Source: Gemmataceae bacterium (lineage in GTDB: Bacteria > Planctomycetota > Planctomycetia > Gemmatales > Gemmataceae). From it: a DNA stretch of 64,000 nt. The DNA lies in NCBI GenBank assembly GCA_022842245.1, contig JALHPZ010000030.1, positions 17,882 through 81,881 of the forward strand. The letters run 5' to 3'. The notes beneath the pieces are model-generated. The model was not told where the DNA came from. It saw nothing but the letters and a program-made list of their open reading frames with translations, and ran no database searches. The first letter of the stretch is position 1, and each line of letters begins with the position of its first letter. Positions 50,510 to 59,345 of this stretch are shown here, one piece after another. A program made the position numbers and the translations under genes.

Positions 50510-51850
50510 ATGCGATTTCCCCGTTCGATCCTGCTGATGCCCGTACTGCTCGCGGGCTGTGCCAAGCCGGCGACCGCGCCGACACCGCCGTCCGCGGCCG
50601 CGCCGGCCGGTGCCCCCGCCGCCGTCTCGCTCGTGCAACCGAAATCCGTCACGCTCAACTGGACCGTCGACCAGCCCGCGACGGTGCAGGCGTTCGAGAC
50701 GACCCCGCTCGTCGCCAAGCTCCCCGCGTACGTCCGTAAGGTGCACGTCGACATCGGCGACACGGTGAAGGAAGGCCAACTCCTCGCCGAACTTTCGATC
50801 CCGGAGCTCGAGCTGGAGGCCGAGCAGAAGAAGGCGCTCGTGTTGGCGGCGGAAGCGGACCTGGTGTTCGCCAAAAAGGGGATCGACGTGGCGAAGGCGA
50901 AGACGGTGTCGGCGGCGGCGATGATCGATCAGGCGAAGGCCGGCATCGCCAAGGCCGACGCGGACGCCAAGCGCTGGGACTCGGAACGGCTGCGCGTGGC
51001 GGACCTCGTGGCTCAGAAAGTGGTGGAATCGCAGACGCTCGCGGAGACGACGCGGCAGTACGAGGCCGCCGACGCGATGCGGAAGGAGGCGATCGCCCGC
51101 GTGACCGTGGCGGAGCAGCAGGCGAAGGAGGCCGAAGCGATGGCCGGCCGCGCCGCCGCCGAAGTGACCGTCGCCGAGGCCAAGAAGACCGTCGCCATCG
51201 CCGAAGCGAACCGCACGGCGGCGCTCTTGGACTACACGAAGGTGAAGGCGCCGTTCGCCGGCGTCATTACTTTCCGTGGTATCCACACCGGGCACTTCCT
51301 CCAACCAAACTCGAGCGCGAAGCTGGACCCTCTGTTCGTCGTTAGCCGGCAGGACGTGATGCGGGTGTTCGTGGACGTGCCGGAGTCGGCGAGCGAAAAG
51401 GCCGTGGTTGGCGCGAAGGCGGTCGTGCGATTTCCGGCTCTCTCGAATCGGGAATATTCGGCAACGATCACTCGCACGGCGCGGACGATCAGCCCGGAGA
51501 CTCGCACGCTGCGCGTCGAGATCGACCTGGCGAACGCCGACGGCGCGATCAAGCCGGGCCTCTACGCGACCGCCAAGCTGAGCGCCAGCACGGCGAACGC
51601 ACTCGTCGTGCCCGCCGGCGCAATCCTCTTCGCGGACGAAACGGCCTACTGTTACCGCGTGGACGACGGCAAGGCCGCGAAGCTCCGCGTGCAGGTCGGC
51701 AAGTCCGACGGCGGGAATCTGGAGATCTTGAACTGGAAACCCGCCGGCAACCCCGCCGCCGAGTGGAAGCCGTTCGCCGGCACCGAGTCGATCGTCGTCG
51801 GCAACCTCGGCGCCCTCGCCGACGGCGTGGCAGTCGAAGCGAAGAAGTGA
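50510..51850 (+). CDS. Efflux RND transporter periplasmic adaptor (MFP) lipoprotein
   Basis: A 446-residue adaptor. Leader with lipobox (LLAGCAK, Cys near residue 17), then the lipoyl half (VRKVHVDIGDTVKEGQLLAE), a long alpha-hairpin (about 105-245, rich in Ala/Glu/Lys), the second lipoyl half (LDYTKVKAPFAGVITFRGIH), a beta-barrel domain and a membrane-proximal end. This is the MFP/HlyD-AcrA architecture. It should link an RND or ABC pump to an outer-membrane channel, yet no pump or TolC-like gene is adjacent: upstream is the Gly/Cys-tailed protein, downstream an FAD-type protein. The ATG at 50510 is fixed by the leader. Substrate unknown. Confidence 0.92.
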   Translation: MRFPRSILLMPVLLAGCAKPATAPTPPSAAAPAGAPAAVSLVQPKSVTLNWTVDQPATVQAFETTPLVAKLPAYVRKVHVDIGDTVKEGQLLAELSIPELELEAEQKKALVLAAEADLVFAKKGIDVAKAKTVSAAAMIDQAKAGIAKADADAKRWDSERLRVADLVAQKVVESQTLAETTRQYEAADAMRKEAIARVTVAEQQAKEAEAMAGRAAAEVTVAEAKKTVAIAEANRTAALLDYTKVKAPFAGVITFRGIHTGHFLQPNSSAKLDPLFVVSRQDVMRVFVDVPESASEKAVVGAKAVVRFPALSNREYSATITRTARTISPETRTLRVEIDLANADGAIKPGLYATAKLSASTANALVVPAGAILFADETAYCYRVDDGKAAKLRVQVGKSDGGNLEILNWKPAGNPAAEWKPFAGTESIVVGNLGALADGVAVEAKK

Positions 51851-51901
51851 TTGGGCTGGATGGCCCCGGAAGGAATCGCCCGACTCTTTCCGGAGTGTGT
51901 C

Positions 51902-53566
51902 ATGGCGAATCAGTTGTCGGCCGAACAGATTCTCGATGCGATGCGGGTCCCGTCGGACCTGAACTGGGACGTTTATCAGGTCGGATGCAGTTCTTCGCCG
52001 TTGAACTTCGCATCGCAGCAGCTCCGCGCCTTCATGCTCACTCGGGCACTTGACGAAAAAAAATTGATCACCGGAAAGGACGTGGCCGTCATCGGTGCCG
52101 GCCTGACCGGCCTGACCGCGGCCATTTCCTGCCTCTTTCGCGGTGCCAAGAAAGTGACGTTGATCGAACGCAACCACGATCTGATGGCGTTGCAACTCGG
52201 GACGACGCACCGATACGTCCACCCGTTCATCTACCGATGGCCGAAAAAGGACGCCGAAGCTTCTCGAACGGGATTTCCCGTTTTGAACTGGTCCGAAGGT
52301 ACGGCCGATTCGATTCGCGCACAGTTCCTCGACGAACTTCACCGACTTTTCCGTCACTACTACAACTCGTGGCTCAATGCCGCCAAGGACCGGATCAAAT
52401 CCGAAAAGAAATCCAAGAACTCCAAAACCCCACCACTTGTGGACAAGATCGGGAAGGCGACGGTCGCCCATCATAAGTTCGATGTCGATATGGAACTGAC
52501 CAGCGAGTTCCTGCACTACCGCCTCGGTACAAAGGTAATGGCCGTCATCGAGCGGAAATCGCGACTCCGATTGAATGTCCTCGGTCCCACAACGAAATTC
52601 GACAAGGATCGCAACGAGTTCGTGCCGAAAGGAGACAAAAAAGAACACGAGGTCGATTGCGATCTGGTCATCGCCGCCGTCGGATTCGGACTCGAAAAAG
52701 AATTGAAAGGCGTTCCGTTCAAATCTTACTGGCAACAGGATACGCTCTCGCAAGCGACGATCCGCGATCCGTACCCGAGGCGATGGCTGGTGATGGGCAC
52801 CGGCGCCGGCGGCTCGATTGATGCGGTCCGGCTGCGGTTGTTCGATTCGAATCAAAAATTACTTACGGATATCCTGACCGGCCAGGTCTCGCCGCCGATC
52901 CACGATGCCCCTACCCGGGAACGATGGAGTGAACTCATCGGCGAATTCCGTCGGGAACTCGAAAAGGTCGACGTCGTGGTGCGCAGGAGGATCGGTCTCA
53001 ATCGCATGGATCGGGAGGACGCCATGCGATACGAGATCAGAAATCGCGTTTCACGGGAACTGCACGAGGAATACGAGCGTATCTGCAATGCGCATCGCGA
53101 GGTCTTCGCATGGCTGGATATGTTTATCGGTTCGCGGAAGCGAACAGATACGGTAGTTTACCTTAGCGGTCGCTGGGACTATCCTTATGAATTCAACGCG
53201 GCACCATTCGAGCGATTCCTCGTCTACCTTGTTTGTCGTTCCGGAGATCTGAAATATCAACAAGGTACGCCCGAAATTATTCAATCACCGGTCTCGAGTG
53301 GTGCTCCATACCGGTACCGGCTTGACTCGGCGAATGCGGCTCTCGCCAAACGCACCGTTCAAGAATTTGAAGTCGACGAGATCGTGGTCCGATACGGAGC
53401 CGTACCGGCGCTCGATTATTTGTTCGGCGAGAAAACGAAGGAGGATTCTCAAAAGAACAAAGAGTTGGTCAAACTCGACGAGGCGATCGAGAACGACCAA
53501 CTGCCCGACGACTGGCTGCAGTGGCCACTCAAACCCGTGATTCCCAAGTGGAAGCCGAAAAAGTAA
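51902..53566 (+). CDS. FAD/NAD(P)-binding Rossmann protein of unknown function
   Basis: A 554-residue protein with a dinucleotide fold at 61-90 (VAVIGAGLTGLTAAI, GxGxxG at 65-70; acidic end E89 in LIER). Next is RYVHPFIYRWP, a stretch recalling FAD-dependent D-amino-acid-oxidase-like proteins. CDLVIAAVGFGLE (near residue 260) and a second Gly-rich turn WLVMGTGAGGSIDAVRL (near 300) suggest two-nucleotide architecture. The C-terminal 250 residues are unassigned. Lys content is higher and GC lower than in neighbours, with codons like AAA and TTG more frequent, which fits recent acquisition. It follows the efflux adaptor by 51 bp. The start at 51902 is chosen over 51851 on position after the stop of the adaptor gene. 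Confidence 0.78.
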   Translation: MANQLSAEQILDAMRVPSDLNWDVYQVGCSSSPLNFASQQLRAFMLTRALDEKKLITGKDVAVIGAGLTGLTAAISCLFRGAKKVTLIERNHDLMALQLGTTHRYVHPFIYRWPKKDAEASRTGFPVLNWSEGTADSIRAQFLDELHRLFRHYYNSWLNAAKDRIKSEKKSKNSKTPPLVDKIGKATVAHHKFDVDMELTSEFLHYRLGTKVMAVIERKSRLRLNVLGPTTKFDKDRNEFVPKGDKKEHEVDCDLVIAAVGFGLEKELKGVPFKSYWQQDTLSQATIRDPYPRRWLVMGTGAGGSIDAVRLRLFDSNQKLLTDILTGQVSPPIHDAPTRERWSELIGEFRRELEKVDVVVRRRIGLNRMDREDAMRYEIRNRVSRELHEEYERICNAHREVFAWLDMFIGSRKRTDTVVYLSGRWDYPYEFNAAPFERFLVYLVCRSGDLKYQQGTPEIIQSPVSSGAPYRYRLDSANAALAKRTVQEFEVDEIVVRYGAVPALDYLFGEKTKEDSQKNKELVKLDEAIENDQLPDDWLQWPLKPVIPKWKPKK

Positions 53567-53604
53567 CCGCGGCCGGGTGCGATATTCCGGCCGCGCGCGA
53601 CGAC

Positions 53605-54807
53605 TCACTTCTCGTCGATCTGCGCCAGCGACTGGAACTTCTTCCCCTCGACGTACGCCAGGAACGCCCCGCCGCCGGTGCTGACGTGGGTCATCTTGGC
53701 ATCGTAGCCGAACTGTTCGACGGCCTCGGCCGTCTCGCCGCCGCCGACGACTGTGACCGCGCCGCTGCCGGCCATCGCTTCGGCGATCCCCTTCGTGCCC
53801 TTGCTGAAGGCGGACTTCTCGAACCAGCCGACGGGGCCGTTCCAGATGACGGTCGCCGAGTTCTTGATCTTCTCGGAATAGAGGGCAAGCGTCTTCGGGC
53901 CGATATCCACCCCTTCGTAGCCGGCCGCGATGTTCCCCTCGAAGACCTGCGTCGCGTTCAGGTCGTCCGACTTGGCCGCGAGGGCATCGACGGGGAGCGT
54001 GATTTTCGTGCTGACATATTGCAGCAAGGGTTGGGCGGCGGCGAGTTCCTCGGCCGCGACCTGCGTGCTGCCGACGTCCACGCCCTTCGCCTTCAGGAAC
54101 GTGTACGCCATCTTGCCGCCGATCAGCAGGTGGTCGACCTTCTGCAGGAGGGCGTTGATGAAGGCGATCTTGTCGGACACCTTCGCGCCGCCCATGACGG
54201 CGAGCACCGGCCGCTTCGGCGCGCCCATCAGGCCCTCGATGATTTCGAGTTCCTTCGCGACGAGCAGGCCGACGGCGCGGGGCTTCCCGGCCGCCTTCAG
54301 CGCGGCGGGCACGGCGACCATGCTCGCGTCCTTGTCGTTGTGGCACGTCCCGAAGGCGTCGTTGACGTAGGCGTCGCCGAGCGCGGCGATCGCTTGGGCG
54401 AACTCCGCGTCGTTCTTCTGCTCGCGCGGGTCGAAGCGCACGTTCTCCAGCATGACGACGTCGCCCGGTTTCATCGCCGCGACGGTCGCCGTCACTTCGG
54501 GGCCGACGACGGTGGCGCCGGCCTTCTTGACCGGCTTGTCGAGCAGGTCGGCGAGGCGTTCGACTACCTTGTCCATCGTCAGCAGCTTGTCCTTCGCCGC
54601 GTCGCCGCTCGGCCGGCCGAGGTGGCTTATCGCGATGATGGACGCGCCCGCCTTCAATAACGCCTTCAGCGTCGGGATCGCCCCGCGGATGCGCCGGTCG
54701 TTCTTGATCTCGCCGCTGATCTTGTCGAGCGGGACGTTGAAGTCGACGCGGATGAGGACCTTCTTGCCGGTCAGGTCGCCGAGGTCGGAAATCGTCTTCT
54801 TGGCCAC
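53605..54807 (-). CDS. pgk: Phosphoglycerate kinase
   Basis: A 400-residue glycolytic enzyme making ATP from 1,3-bisphosphoglycerate. Signature parts are VLIRVDFNVPLDKISGEIKN, IAISHLGRPSG, LENVRFDPREQKND, AFGTCHNDKDAS, VMGGAKVSDKI and the C-terminal TVVGGGETAEAVEQFG with VSTGGGAFLAYVEGK. Size is that of bacterial PGK. The start is GTG at 54807 with GAGGA 7 nt upstream. It is the second gene after gap; the 103-bp spacer holds a long hairpin with a T-run. Confidence 0.97.
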   Translation of the reverse strand: MAKKTISDLGDLTGKKVLIRVDFNVPLDKISGEIKNDRRIRGAIPTLKALLKAGASIIAISHLGRPSGDAAKDKLLTMDKVVERLADLLDKPVKKAGATVVGPEVTATVAAMKPGDVVMLENVRFDPREQKNDAEFAQAIAALGDAYVNDAFGTCHNDKDASMVAVPAALKAAGKPRAVGLLVAKELEIIEGLMGAPKRPVLAVMGGAKVSDKIAFINALLQKVDHLLIGGKMAYTFLKAKGVDVGSTQVAAEELAAAQPLLQYVSTKITLPVDALAAKSDDLNATQVFEGNIAAGYEGVDIGPKTLALYSEKIKNSATVIWNGPVGWFEKSAFSKGTKGIAEAMAGSGAVTVVGGGETAEAVEQFGYDAKMTHVSTGGGAFLAYVEGKKFQSLAQIDEK

Positions 54808-54828
54808 GAGTCATCCTCAAAGAAAAAT

Positions 54829-54902
54829 GGCCACGGATCAACACGGATGGACACAGATAGAAGTCGATTCTTATCTGTGTCCTTCCGTGTTGATCCGTGG
54901 CC
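54829..54902. repeat. 31-bp inverted repeat between gap and pgk
   Basis: Arms 54829-54859 and 54872-54902 match over 31 nt with one mismatch; loop 12 nt. The outer sequence is ggccacggatcaacacgg. On the minus strand the hairpin is followed by ATTTTTC just before the pgk ribosome site, so it can act as a partial terminator. Its sequence also recalls a dispersed palindromic repeat that I associate with several unrelated phyla. Confidence 0.85.
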
Positions 54903-54910
54903 AAATGGAT

Positions 54911-55969
54911 TTAGCCCTTCGCGATCATGTACTTCAACAGGTCCACGCAGCGATTGCTGTAGCCCCACTCGTTGTCGTACCAGCTCACCAGCTTGAAGAA
55001 GGTCTTGCTGATTTCCGGGTTCTTCAGCGTCGCGTCGGCGTCGAAGATGCTCGACGCGGGATCATGGATGAAATCGGTGCTCACGACTTCGTCTTCGGTG
55101 TAAACCAGCACGCCTTTGAGGTAGGTATCGCTCGCCTTCTTCATGGCGGCGCAAATCTCCTTGAGGGTCGTCTCCTTCTTGGTGCGCACGTTGAGGTCGA
55201 CGACGCTGACGGTCGGCGTCGGCACGCGGAACGACATGCCGGTGAGTTTGCCCGCGACCTCGGGACAAACGAGGCCGACGGCCTTTGCCGCGCCGGTGCC
55301 GCTCGGGATGATGTTCACCGCGGCGGCGCGGCCGCCCTTCCAGTCCTTCTTGCTCGGGCCGTCGTTCGTCTTCTGCGTGGCCGTGTAGCTGTGCACGGTC
55401 GTCATGAGGCCTTCCTCGACGCCGAAGCCCTCCTTCAGCAGCACGTGGACGAGCGGCGCGAGGCAGTTGGTCGTGCAGCTCGCGTTGCTGACGATGTTAT
55501 GCTTGGCGGCGTCGTACTTCTCGTGGTTGACGCCCATCACGACGGTGATGTCCTCGCCCTTCGCCGGCGCGGAGATGATCACCTTCCTGGCGCCGGCCGC
55601 GATGTGCCCCTTCGCCTTTTCGGCTTCCGTATAGAGGCCGGTCGATTCGATGACGTAGTCGACGCCGAGCGCCTTCCACGGCAGGGCGGCGGGGCCTTCC
55701 TTCACCGCGAGGCACTTGATGGTGTGGCCGTTGACGATGAGCAGATCGTCCTCGGCGACCGTCGGCGCGGATTTGGCGCTTTCGACCGTGCCCGTGAATT
55801 TGCCTTGCGTGGAGTCGTACTTGAGGAGGTACGCGAGGTTGTCGGCCGGGACGAGGTCGTTGACGGCGACGACGTCGAGTTCCTTGCCCAGAAGCCCTTG
55901 TTCGACGAGCGCCCGGAACACCAGCCGCCCGATCCGCCCGAACCCGTTGATGCCGACTTTGACCGCCAT
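54911..55969 (-). CDS. gap: Glyceraldehyde-3-phosphate dehydrogenase, type I
   Basis: A 352-residue tetrameric enzyme of glycolysis. NAD-fold start VKVGINGFGRIGRLVFRA, catalytic C165 in SNASCTTNCLAPLVHVL, HSYTATQKTNDGPSKKDWKG, RVPTPTVSVVDL and the terminal WYDNEWGYSNRCVDLLKYM. All active-site elements are present. The ATG at 55969 was chosen at the start of the Rossmann strand with GGGAG upstream; the longer frame adds 32 residues without similarity. gap then pgk is the common glycolytic order, here split by a hairpin. Confidence 0.97.
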   Translation of the reverse strand: MAVKVGINGFGRIGRLVFRALVEQGLLGKELDVVAVNDLVPADNLAYLLKYDSTQGKFTGTVESAKSAPTVAEDDLLIVNGHTIKCLAVKEGPAALPWKALGVDYVIESTGLYTEAEKAKGHIAAGARKVIISAPAKGEDITVVMGVNHEKYDAAKHNIVSNASCTTNCLAPLVHVLLKEGFGVEEGLMTTVHSYTATQKTNDGPSKKDWKGGRAAAVNIIPSGTGAAKAVGLVCPEVAGKLTGMSFRVPTPTVSVVDLNVRTKKETTLKEICAAMKKASDTYLKGVLVYTEDEVVSTDFIHDPASSIFDADATLKNPEISKTFFKLVSWYDNEWGYSNRCVDLLKYMIAKG

Positions 55970-56104
55970 CGCAGTGATACTCCCGTTGAATAGGCCCATC
56001 CGCGCGACCGTGTAGTCGCCCGAATGCGGGTTACGATACGGCGCGGGGCGGGGATCGTCCCGCATCGGTTGGGAGCGACGGGTTTGAGCGAGCCGTGTCG
56101 GGCG

Positions 56105-57595
56105 TCAGAATCCGCCACCCATGGAGTTGTCTTGCGTTTGTTGCGGCTTGGGCATTGTCACGTGCTTCATGTCTGACACGATGCGCACGATTTTCCACGG
56201 CACGGTTTCTTCGATGGCCCCGGTGGCCCAGGTTTCGGAGGGCGTTTCCGTGGCGGCGGCGCGGCGCAGCTCGTTGAGCTTCCCGATATACTCGGCATCA
56301 TCGCAGACCAGAACGACGGCGCCGCGTGCCGCGGACTGGCTGCTCTCCAACCGCGGCGACTGGATCTCGATGGGAACGCGCATCTCCACCATCTTCTCGG
56401 TGACCGTGATGATCGGATACTGGTCGGGCGTTTCCGCCAGGATCAATCCGGCCGGTACGATCCGCCCGTCGCGCCAGGCGACGAAGAACCGGTCGCGGGG
56501 GTCGCCGTCCTTGGCGGCGTCGGCGCGGGCGATTGGCGCGAAGAACTGGGACTTGATCAGCGTCTCGTATCCGGGCGGTTCTGGGCGCGCGGTCGCGGCC
56601 ACGCCGGCCGCGGCGCATTCCGCCATGCGACGCGAGAAGTATCGCAACGCGACGGCGTAATCGCCGGGTCGTTCGAAATCGGCGACCAGTTGCGGGCGGA
56701 ACTGTGGCAGTGCGGCAAACGTCGTCAGCAGCGACGTACTCACGAGGCTGCGGCCGTAGCGTTCCATCTTTTCCAGTTCCTGGCCATAGCGTGTGAGCTT
56801 GCCGCTGCCGACGAATCCGCTCGCGGGCGCGACCACGCGCCACGCGGGCCGGTCGCCCGGCACCGGTTGGCGCATCATGTCGAAGTTCAGGCGGAACTCG
56901 CCTTCCGGGCAGCGCAAAGTGCCGGCGGATTTGCAGCGCAGGCCGGACTGGTCTTGCTGCCAGGATTGCAGACCGTCGAAGGTGAACTGCGGCGCGAAGT
57001 CCCGGTTCCGGTGCAGGATGCGGAGCAGGTCGAGCTGGCGGAATCGCGTGATGCCGATGGTGCTGCCGGTGTCGTCCGCGAAGCCGCGCTGGGCCGCTTC
57101 GATCTCGGCGGGCGTCTTCGCCTCCAGCGATTTCTGCCGGCCGATGTCGATCGTCTTCTGGAAGGCTTTGTGAAAGTCCAGCGTGCGCGGATCGATGGGG
57201 TCGGCCTTCTGAAGGACCGCCATCCACTCGACGAGAGCTTCCTTGGTGTCCTGTTGCACGCCGACCATGCGGCCGACGAGATATGCCCCGTAGCCGCTGC
57301 CACCGAGCACCGCGACCCACCAGGCGAAATTGCAGAGGCTGACGCCGACCCGCGTGCCTTCGGAGTTGGCGATCTGGCGGCGGGCCGCGAAGGCGAGGAC
57401 GAGGATCGCGGCGGGCAGGATCAGGAACAGCGGTTCCACCAGTTGCGTGCCGCCGATGAGCGCAGCGCCGCCGAGGAGGACCAGCGCGGCGAGGAACAGG
57501 CCGGCGAGCACCGCGGCCAGGATCGCGGTCACGGAATAGGGTGCGTAACCGACGGGGTCGCCACTGGGGGATAGGCGGGGAGCGGCATCGGCCAT
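56105..57595 (-). CDS. Membrane protein of unknown function (496 aa)
   Basis: A 496-residue protein with three to four N-terminal helices (TAILAAVLAGLFLAALVLLG, LVEPLFLILPAAILVLAFA, LCNFAWWVAVLGGSGYGAYL) and a large soluble C-terminal domain of ~370 residues with no motif I recognise. The C-terminus is Gln/Gly rich (PKPQQTQDNSMGGGF). An upstream GTG at 57613 is an alternative start. It lies between gap and the lipoprotein gene, with a terminator at 57685-57717 upstream of it, so it likely has its own promoter. Probably a planctomycete-specific membrane protein. Confidence 0.8.
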   Translation of the reverse strand: MADAAPRLSPSGDPVGYAPYSVTAILAAVLAGLFLAALVLLGGAALIGGTQLVEPLFLILPAAILVLAFAARRQIANSEGTRVGVSLCNFAWWVAVLGGSGYGAYLVGRMVGVQQDTKEALVEWMAVLQKADPIDPRTLDFHKAFQKTIDIGRQKSLEAKTPAEIEAAQRGFADDTGSTIGITRFRQLDLLRILHRNRDFAPQFTFDGLQSWQQDQSGLRCKSAGTLRCPEGEFRLNFDMMRQPVPGDRPAWRVVAPASGFVGSGKLTRYGQELEKMERYGRSLVSTSLLTTFAALPQFRPQLVADFERPGDYAVALRYFSRRMAECAAAGVAATARPEPPGYETLIKSQFFAPIARADAAKDGDPRDRFFVAWRDGRIVPAGLILAETPDQYPIITVTEKMVEMRVPIEIQSPRLESSQSAARGAVVLVCDDAEYIGKLNELRRAAATETPSETWATGAIEETVPWKIVRIVSDMKHVTMPKPQQTQDNSMGGGF

Positions 57596-57684
57596 CGGCT
57601 GGGAACCTCGCACGCGGGAATTGCCGGTGTTTTAGGGATACGCCGCCGCATGGGGAACGGTTCATCCGAGTGGGCTAACCGGGA

Positions 57685-57717
57685 AACGAAAACGGCGGCG
57701 ACCGGAGTCGCCGCCGT
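57685..57717 (-). terminator. Intrinsic terminator of the small lipoprotein gene
   Basis: A perfect 10-bp stem (acggcggcga / tcgccgccgt, loop of 6) is followed on the minus strand by TTTTCGTTTCCC. It begins 21 bp after the stop codon of the lipoprotein gene. Confidence 0.85.
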
Positions 57718-57738
57718 CGTGTCACCATCGGTAGACGG

Positions 57739-57954
57739 TCACATGATGGGCGTGGCATTCGCGGCAGGACCTTGTTCCTTCTTGGCCGGAGCGGCACCAG
57801 CGCCACCCGATGACGAGGCTGCCGAGGGCTTCGGCGCGTTCGGATCGACCGGCTTGAGGTTCTTGTTGGCGTCCGCCGCCGGATCGCCCTTGCCGCAACC
57901 GACGAGAACGACGAGCGAGAGCGTGCACACGGCAATACGCAATACCTGCTTCAT
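57739..57954 (-). CDS. Small lipoprotein downstream of DUF1559 gene
   Basis: A 71-residue lipoprotein: leader MKQVLRIAVCTLSLVVLVGC with lipobox LVGC, then a short Pro/Ala/Asn/Lys-rich tail (DPNAPKPSAASSSGGAGAAP) with no fold. GGAG lies about 6 nt before the ATG. Small lipoproteins of this shape commonly follow prepilin-like DUF1559 genes in planctomycetes. A terminator-type hairpin separates it from that gene, so it may be made at a lower level. Confidence 0.85.
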   Translation of the reverse strand: MKQVLRIAVCTLSLVVLVGCGKGDPAADANKNLKPVDPNAPKPSAASSSGGAGAAPAKKEQGPAANATPIM

Positions 57955-57982
57955 GAAATGCTCCAGGGGAGGGGACAGTCAG

Positions 57983-58019
57983 AAAAAACGCATCGGTCCG
58001 GGACAACCGGACCGACGCG
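57983..58019 (-). terminator. Terminator hairpin after the DUF1559 gene
   Basis: A 13-bp stem with one G-T pair (cgcatcggtccgg / ccggaccgacgcg, loop gacaa) is followed on the minus strand by TTTTTTC. It lies 15 bp after the DUF1559 stop codon and 29 bp before the lipoprotein start. Confidence 0.87.
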
Positions 58020-58033
58020 AAACTATTGGGACG

Positions 58034-59095
58034 TTAGTTGTCGAGGCCGCGGAGTGTATCGCCTTCGGCGCGGCCGGCGAGGCTTTGCAGAAGGTCCCAC
58101 TGGGGGTTCACGCGGTTGACGATGTCCGCCGCCGAGGCCGGCTGCCAGAAGAACGGACGGAGCGTGCGGACCGAACCATCAGCGAACGCAACGTTCATGA
58201 TTCCGGTGTGACGGCTATTGAGCGAGAAGTGGGCATCGGTGCTATTGCGCCCCGTGAAATAGGCCGGGAACCCGGTCGCCCCCGCCCAGGACATCGCGGT
58301 CATGCGGGGCTGCTGGAAGTTTGGGCCGGAGAAGCCGCCGAGGTATTCCGCAAATGCGAGCGTGTTCGAGGTGCCATCGGTGATGGCGGCGATGGTGTTC
58401 TGGCGTTCGATTTCCATGGTCGAACTTGCCGAGCTGGAACCTTCGAAGATGCCGCCACGAGCGGAGTAGAATCCAGCGGTTGTGCCGACGGAGCCGGTGC
58501 CGGTATAGCGGTTGAGGCAGCCGCTGATCGGCACGTAGTTCGTCAGACCGGGAAGGCCGCCCGAAGCCACCAGTGAACCCGAGGTGTAGCCGCTGAGAGT
58601 GATCGAGCCGTAGACGGTTGTCCAGACGGCACCGCCGGTGCCGGTGAACACGTCGGTCACGGTGTCCGATGGGCACTCGAACGTCTTGACGCGGTTCCGG
58701 CAGGCCGCGAAGTTGCCGCTCCAGTACGCGACGATCCAGTTGCTGGTGTCGGTATAGGTCGTCGGCAGGGGCTGCGGATTAATGACGGCCGGCGTGAACT
58801 GCTTGAACAGGTTTTCCTGTTCGATGTACGGCAGGATCTGCATCAGCACGCCGGTGCCGTGGTAGCGGTGGCGGCCGTACGGGAACTTCTGGTTCGCGCT
58901 TTCGTAGTTGTGGATCGCGAGACCCATCTGCTTGAGGTTATTTTGACAGGTGCTGCGGGCGGCCGCTTCGCGGACCTTCTGGACGGCCGGCAGGAGCAGG
59001 CCGATGAGTATCGCGATGATCGCGATGACGACGAGCAGTTCGATCAGCGTAAAAGCCGAGCGAACGCGGGATCCACGCGTAAGACGTGAGATCAT
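58034..59095 (-). CDS. DUF1559 family prepilin-like protein
   Basis: A 353-residue protein of the classic planctomycete type. A prepilin N-terminus (SAFTLIELLVVIAIIAILIG) follows a short basic leader, and passes straight into the DUF1559 domain (LPAVQKVREAAARSTCQNNL, MGLAIHNYESANQKFPYGRH, ILPYIEQENLFKQF, DGTSNTLAFAEYL, NVAFADGSVRTLRPFF). Processing by a prepilin peptidase before the Phe of FTLIE is expected, giving a surface-located pseudopilin-like protein. GAGGT lies 8 nt upstream of the ATG at 59095. The 250-bp gap upstream is gene-free. Confidence 0.94.
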   Translation of the reverse strand: MISRLTRGSRVRSAFTLIELLVVIAIIAILIGLLLPAVQKVREAAARSTCQNNLKQMGLAIHNYESANQKFPYGRHRYHGTGVLMQILPYIEQENLFKQFTPAVINPQPLPTTYTDTSNWIVAYWSGNFAACRNRVKTFECPSDTVTDVFTGTGGAVWTTVYGSITLSGYTSGSLVASGGLPGLTNYVPISGCLNRYTGTGSVGTTAGFYSARGGIFEGSSSASSTMEIERQNTIAAITDGTSNTLAFAEYLGGFSGPNFQQPRMTAMSWAGATGFPAYFTGRNSTDAHFSLNSRHTGIMNVAFADGSVRTLRPFFWQPASAADIVNRVNPQWDLLQSLAGRAEGDTLRGLDN

Positions 59096-59345
59096 GGCGA
59101 GTACCTCGAACGAATGAATGGAACGGCCCACGGACCGGGGGTACCGGACCGTGACTGTGCGCGAATGGGGAGGAAAAGAAAGTCGACACCAGACCGGGTA
59201 GGCCGCCATGGGCGGCCATGCGAGTATTGGTCGGATGTCAGAATCGTATCGCGCGAGTCGAACGATATCTTAAACGACGATGAGGAAGCGGGACAAGTAG
59301 AAAACGCGAATTTTTCATCACTTGCCCGGTGAACTATTCAGGCGC

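Noticed and set aside
51902..53566. Calling the FAD-type gene part of a defence island
   Set aside because: No nuclease, helicase, TIR, SIR2 or toxin gene is adjacent; only its composition and fold are unusual.
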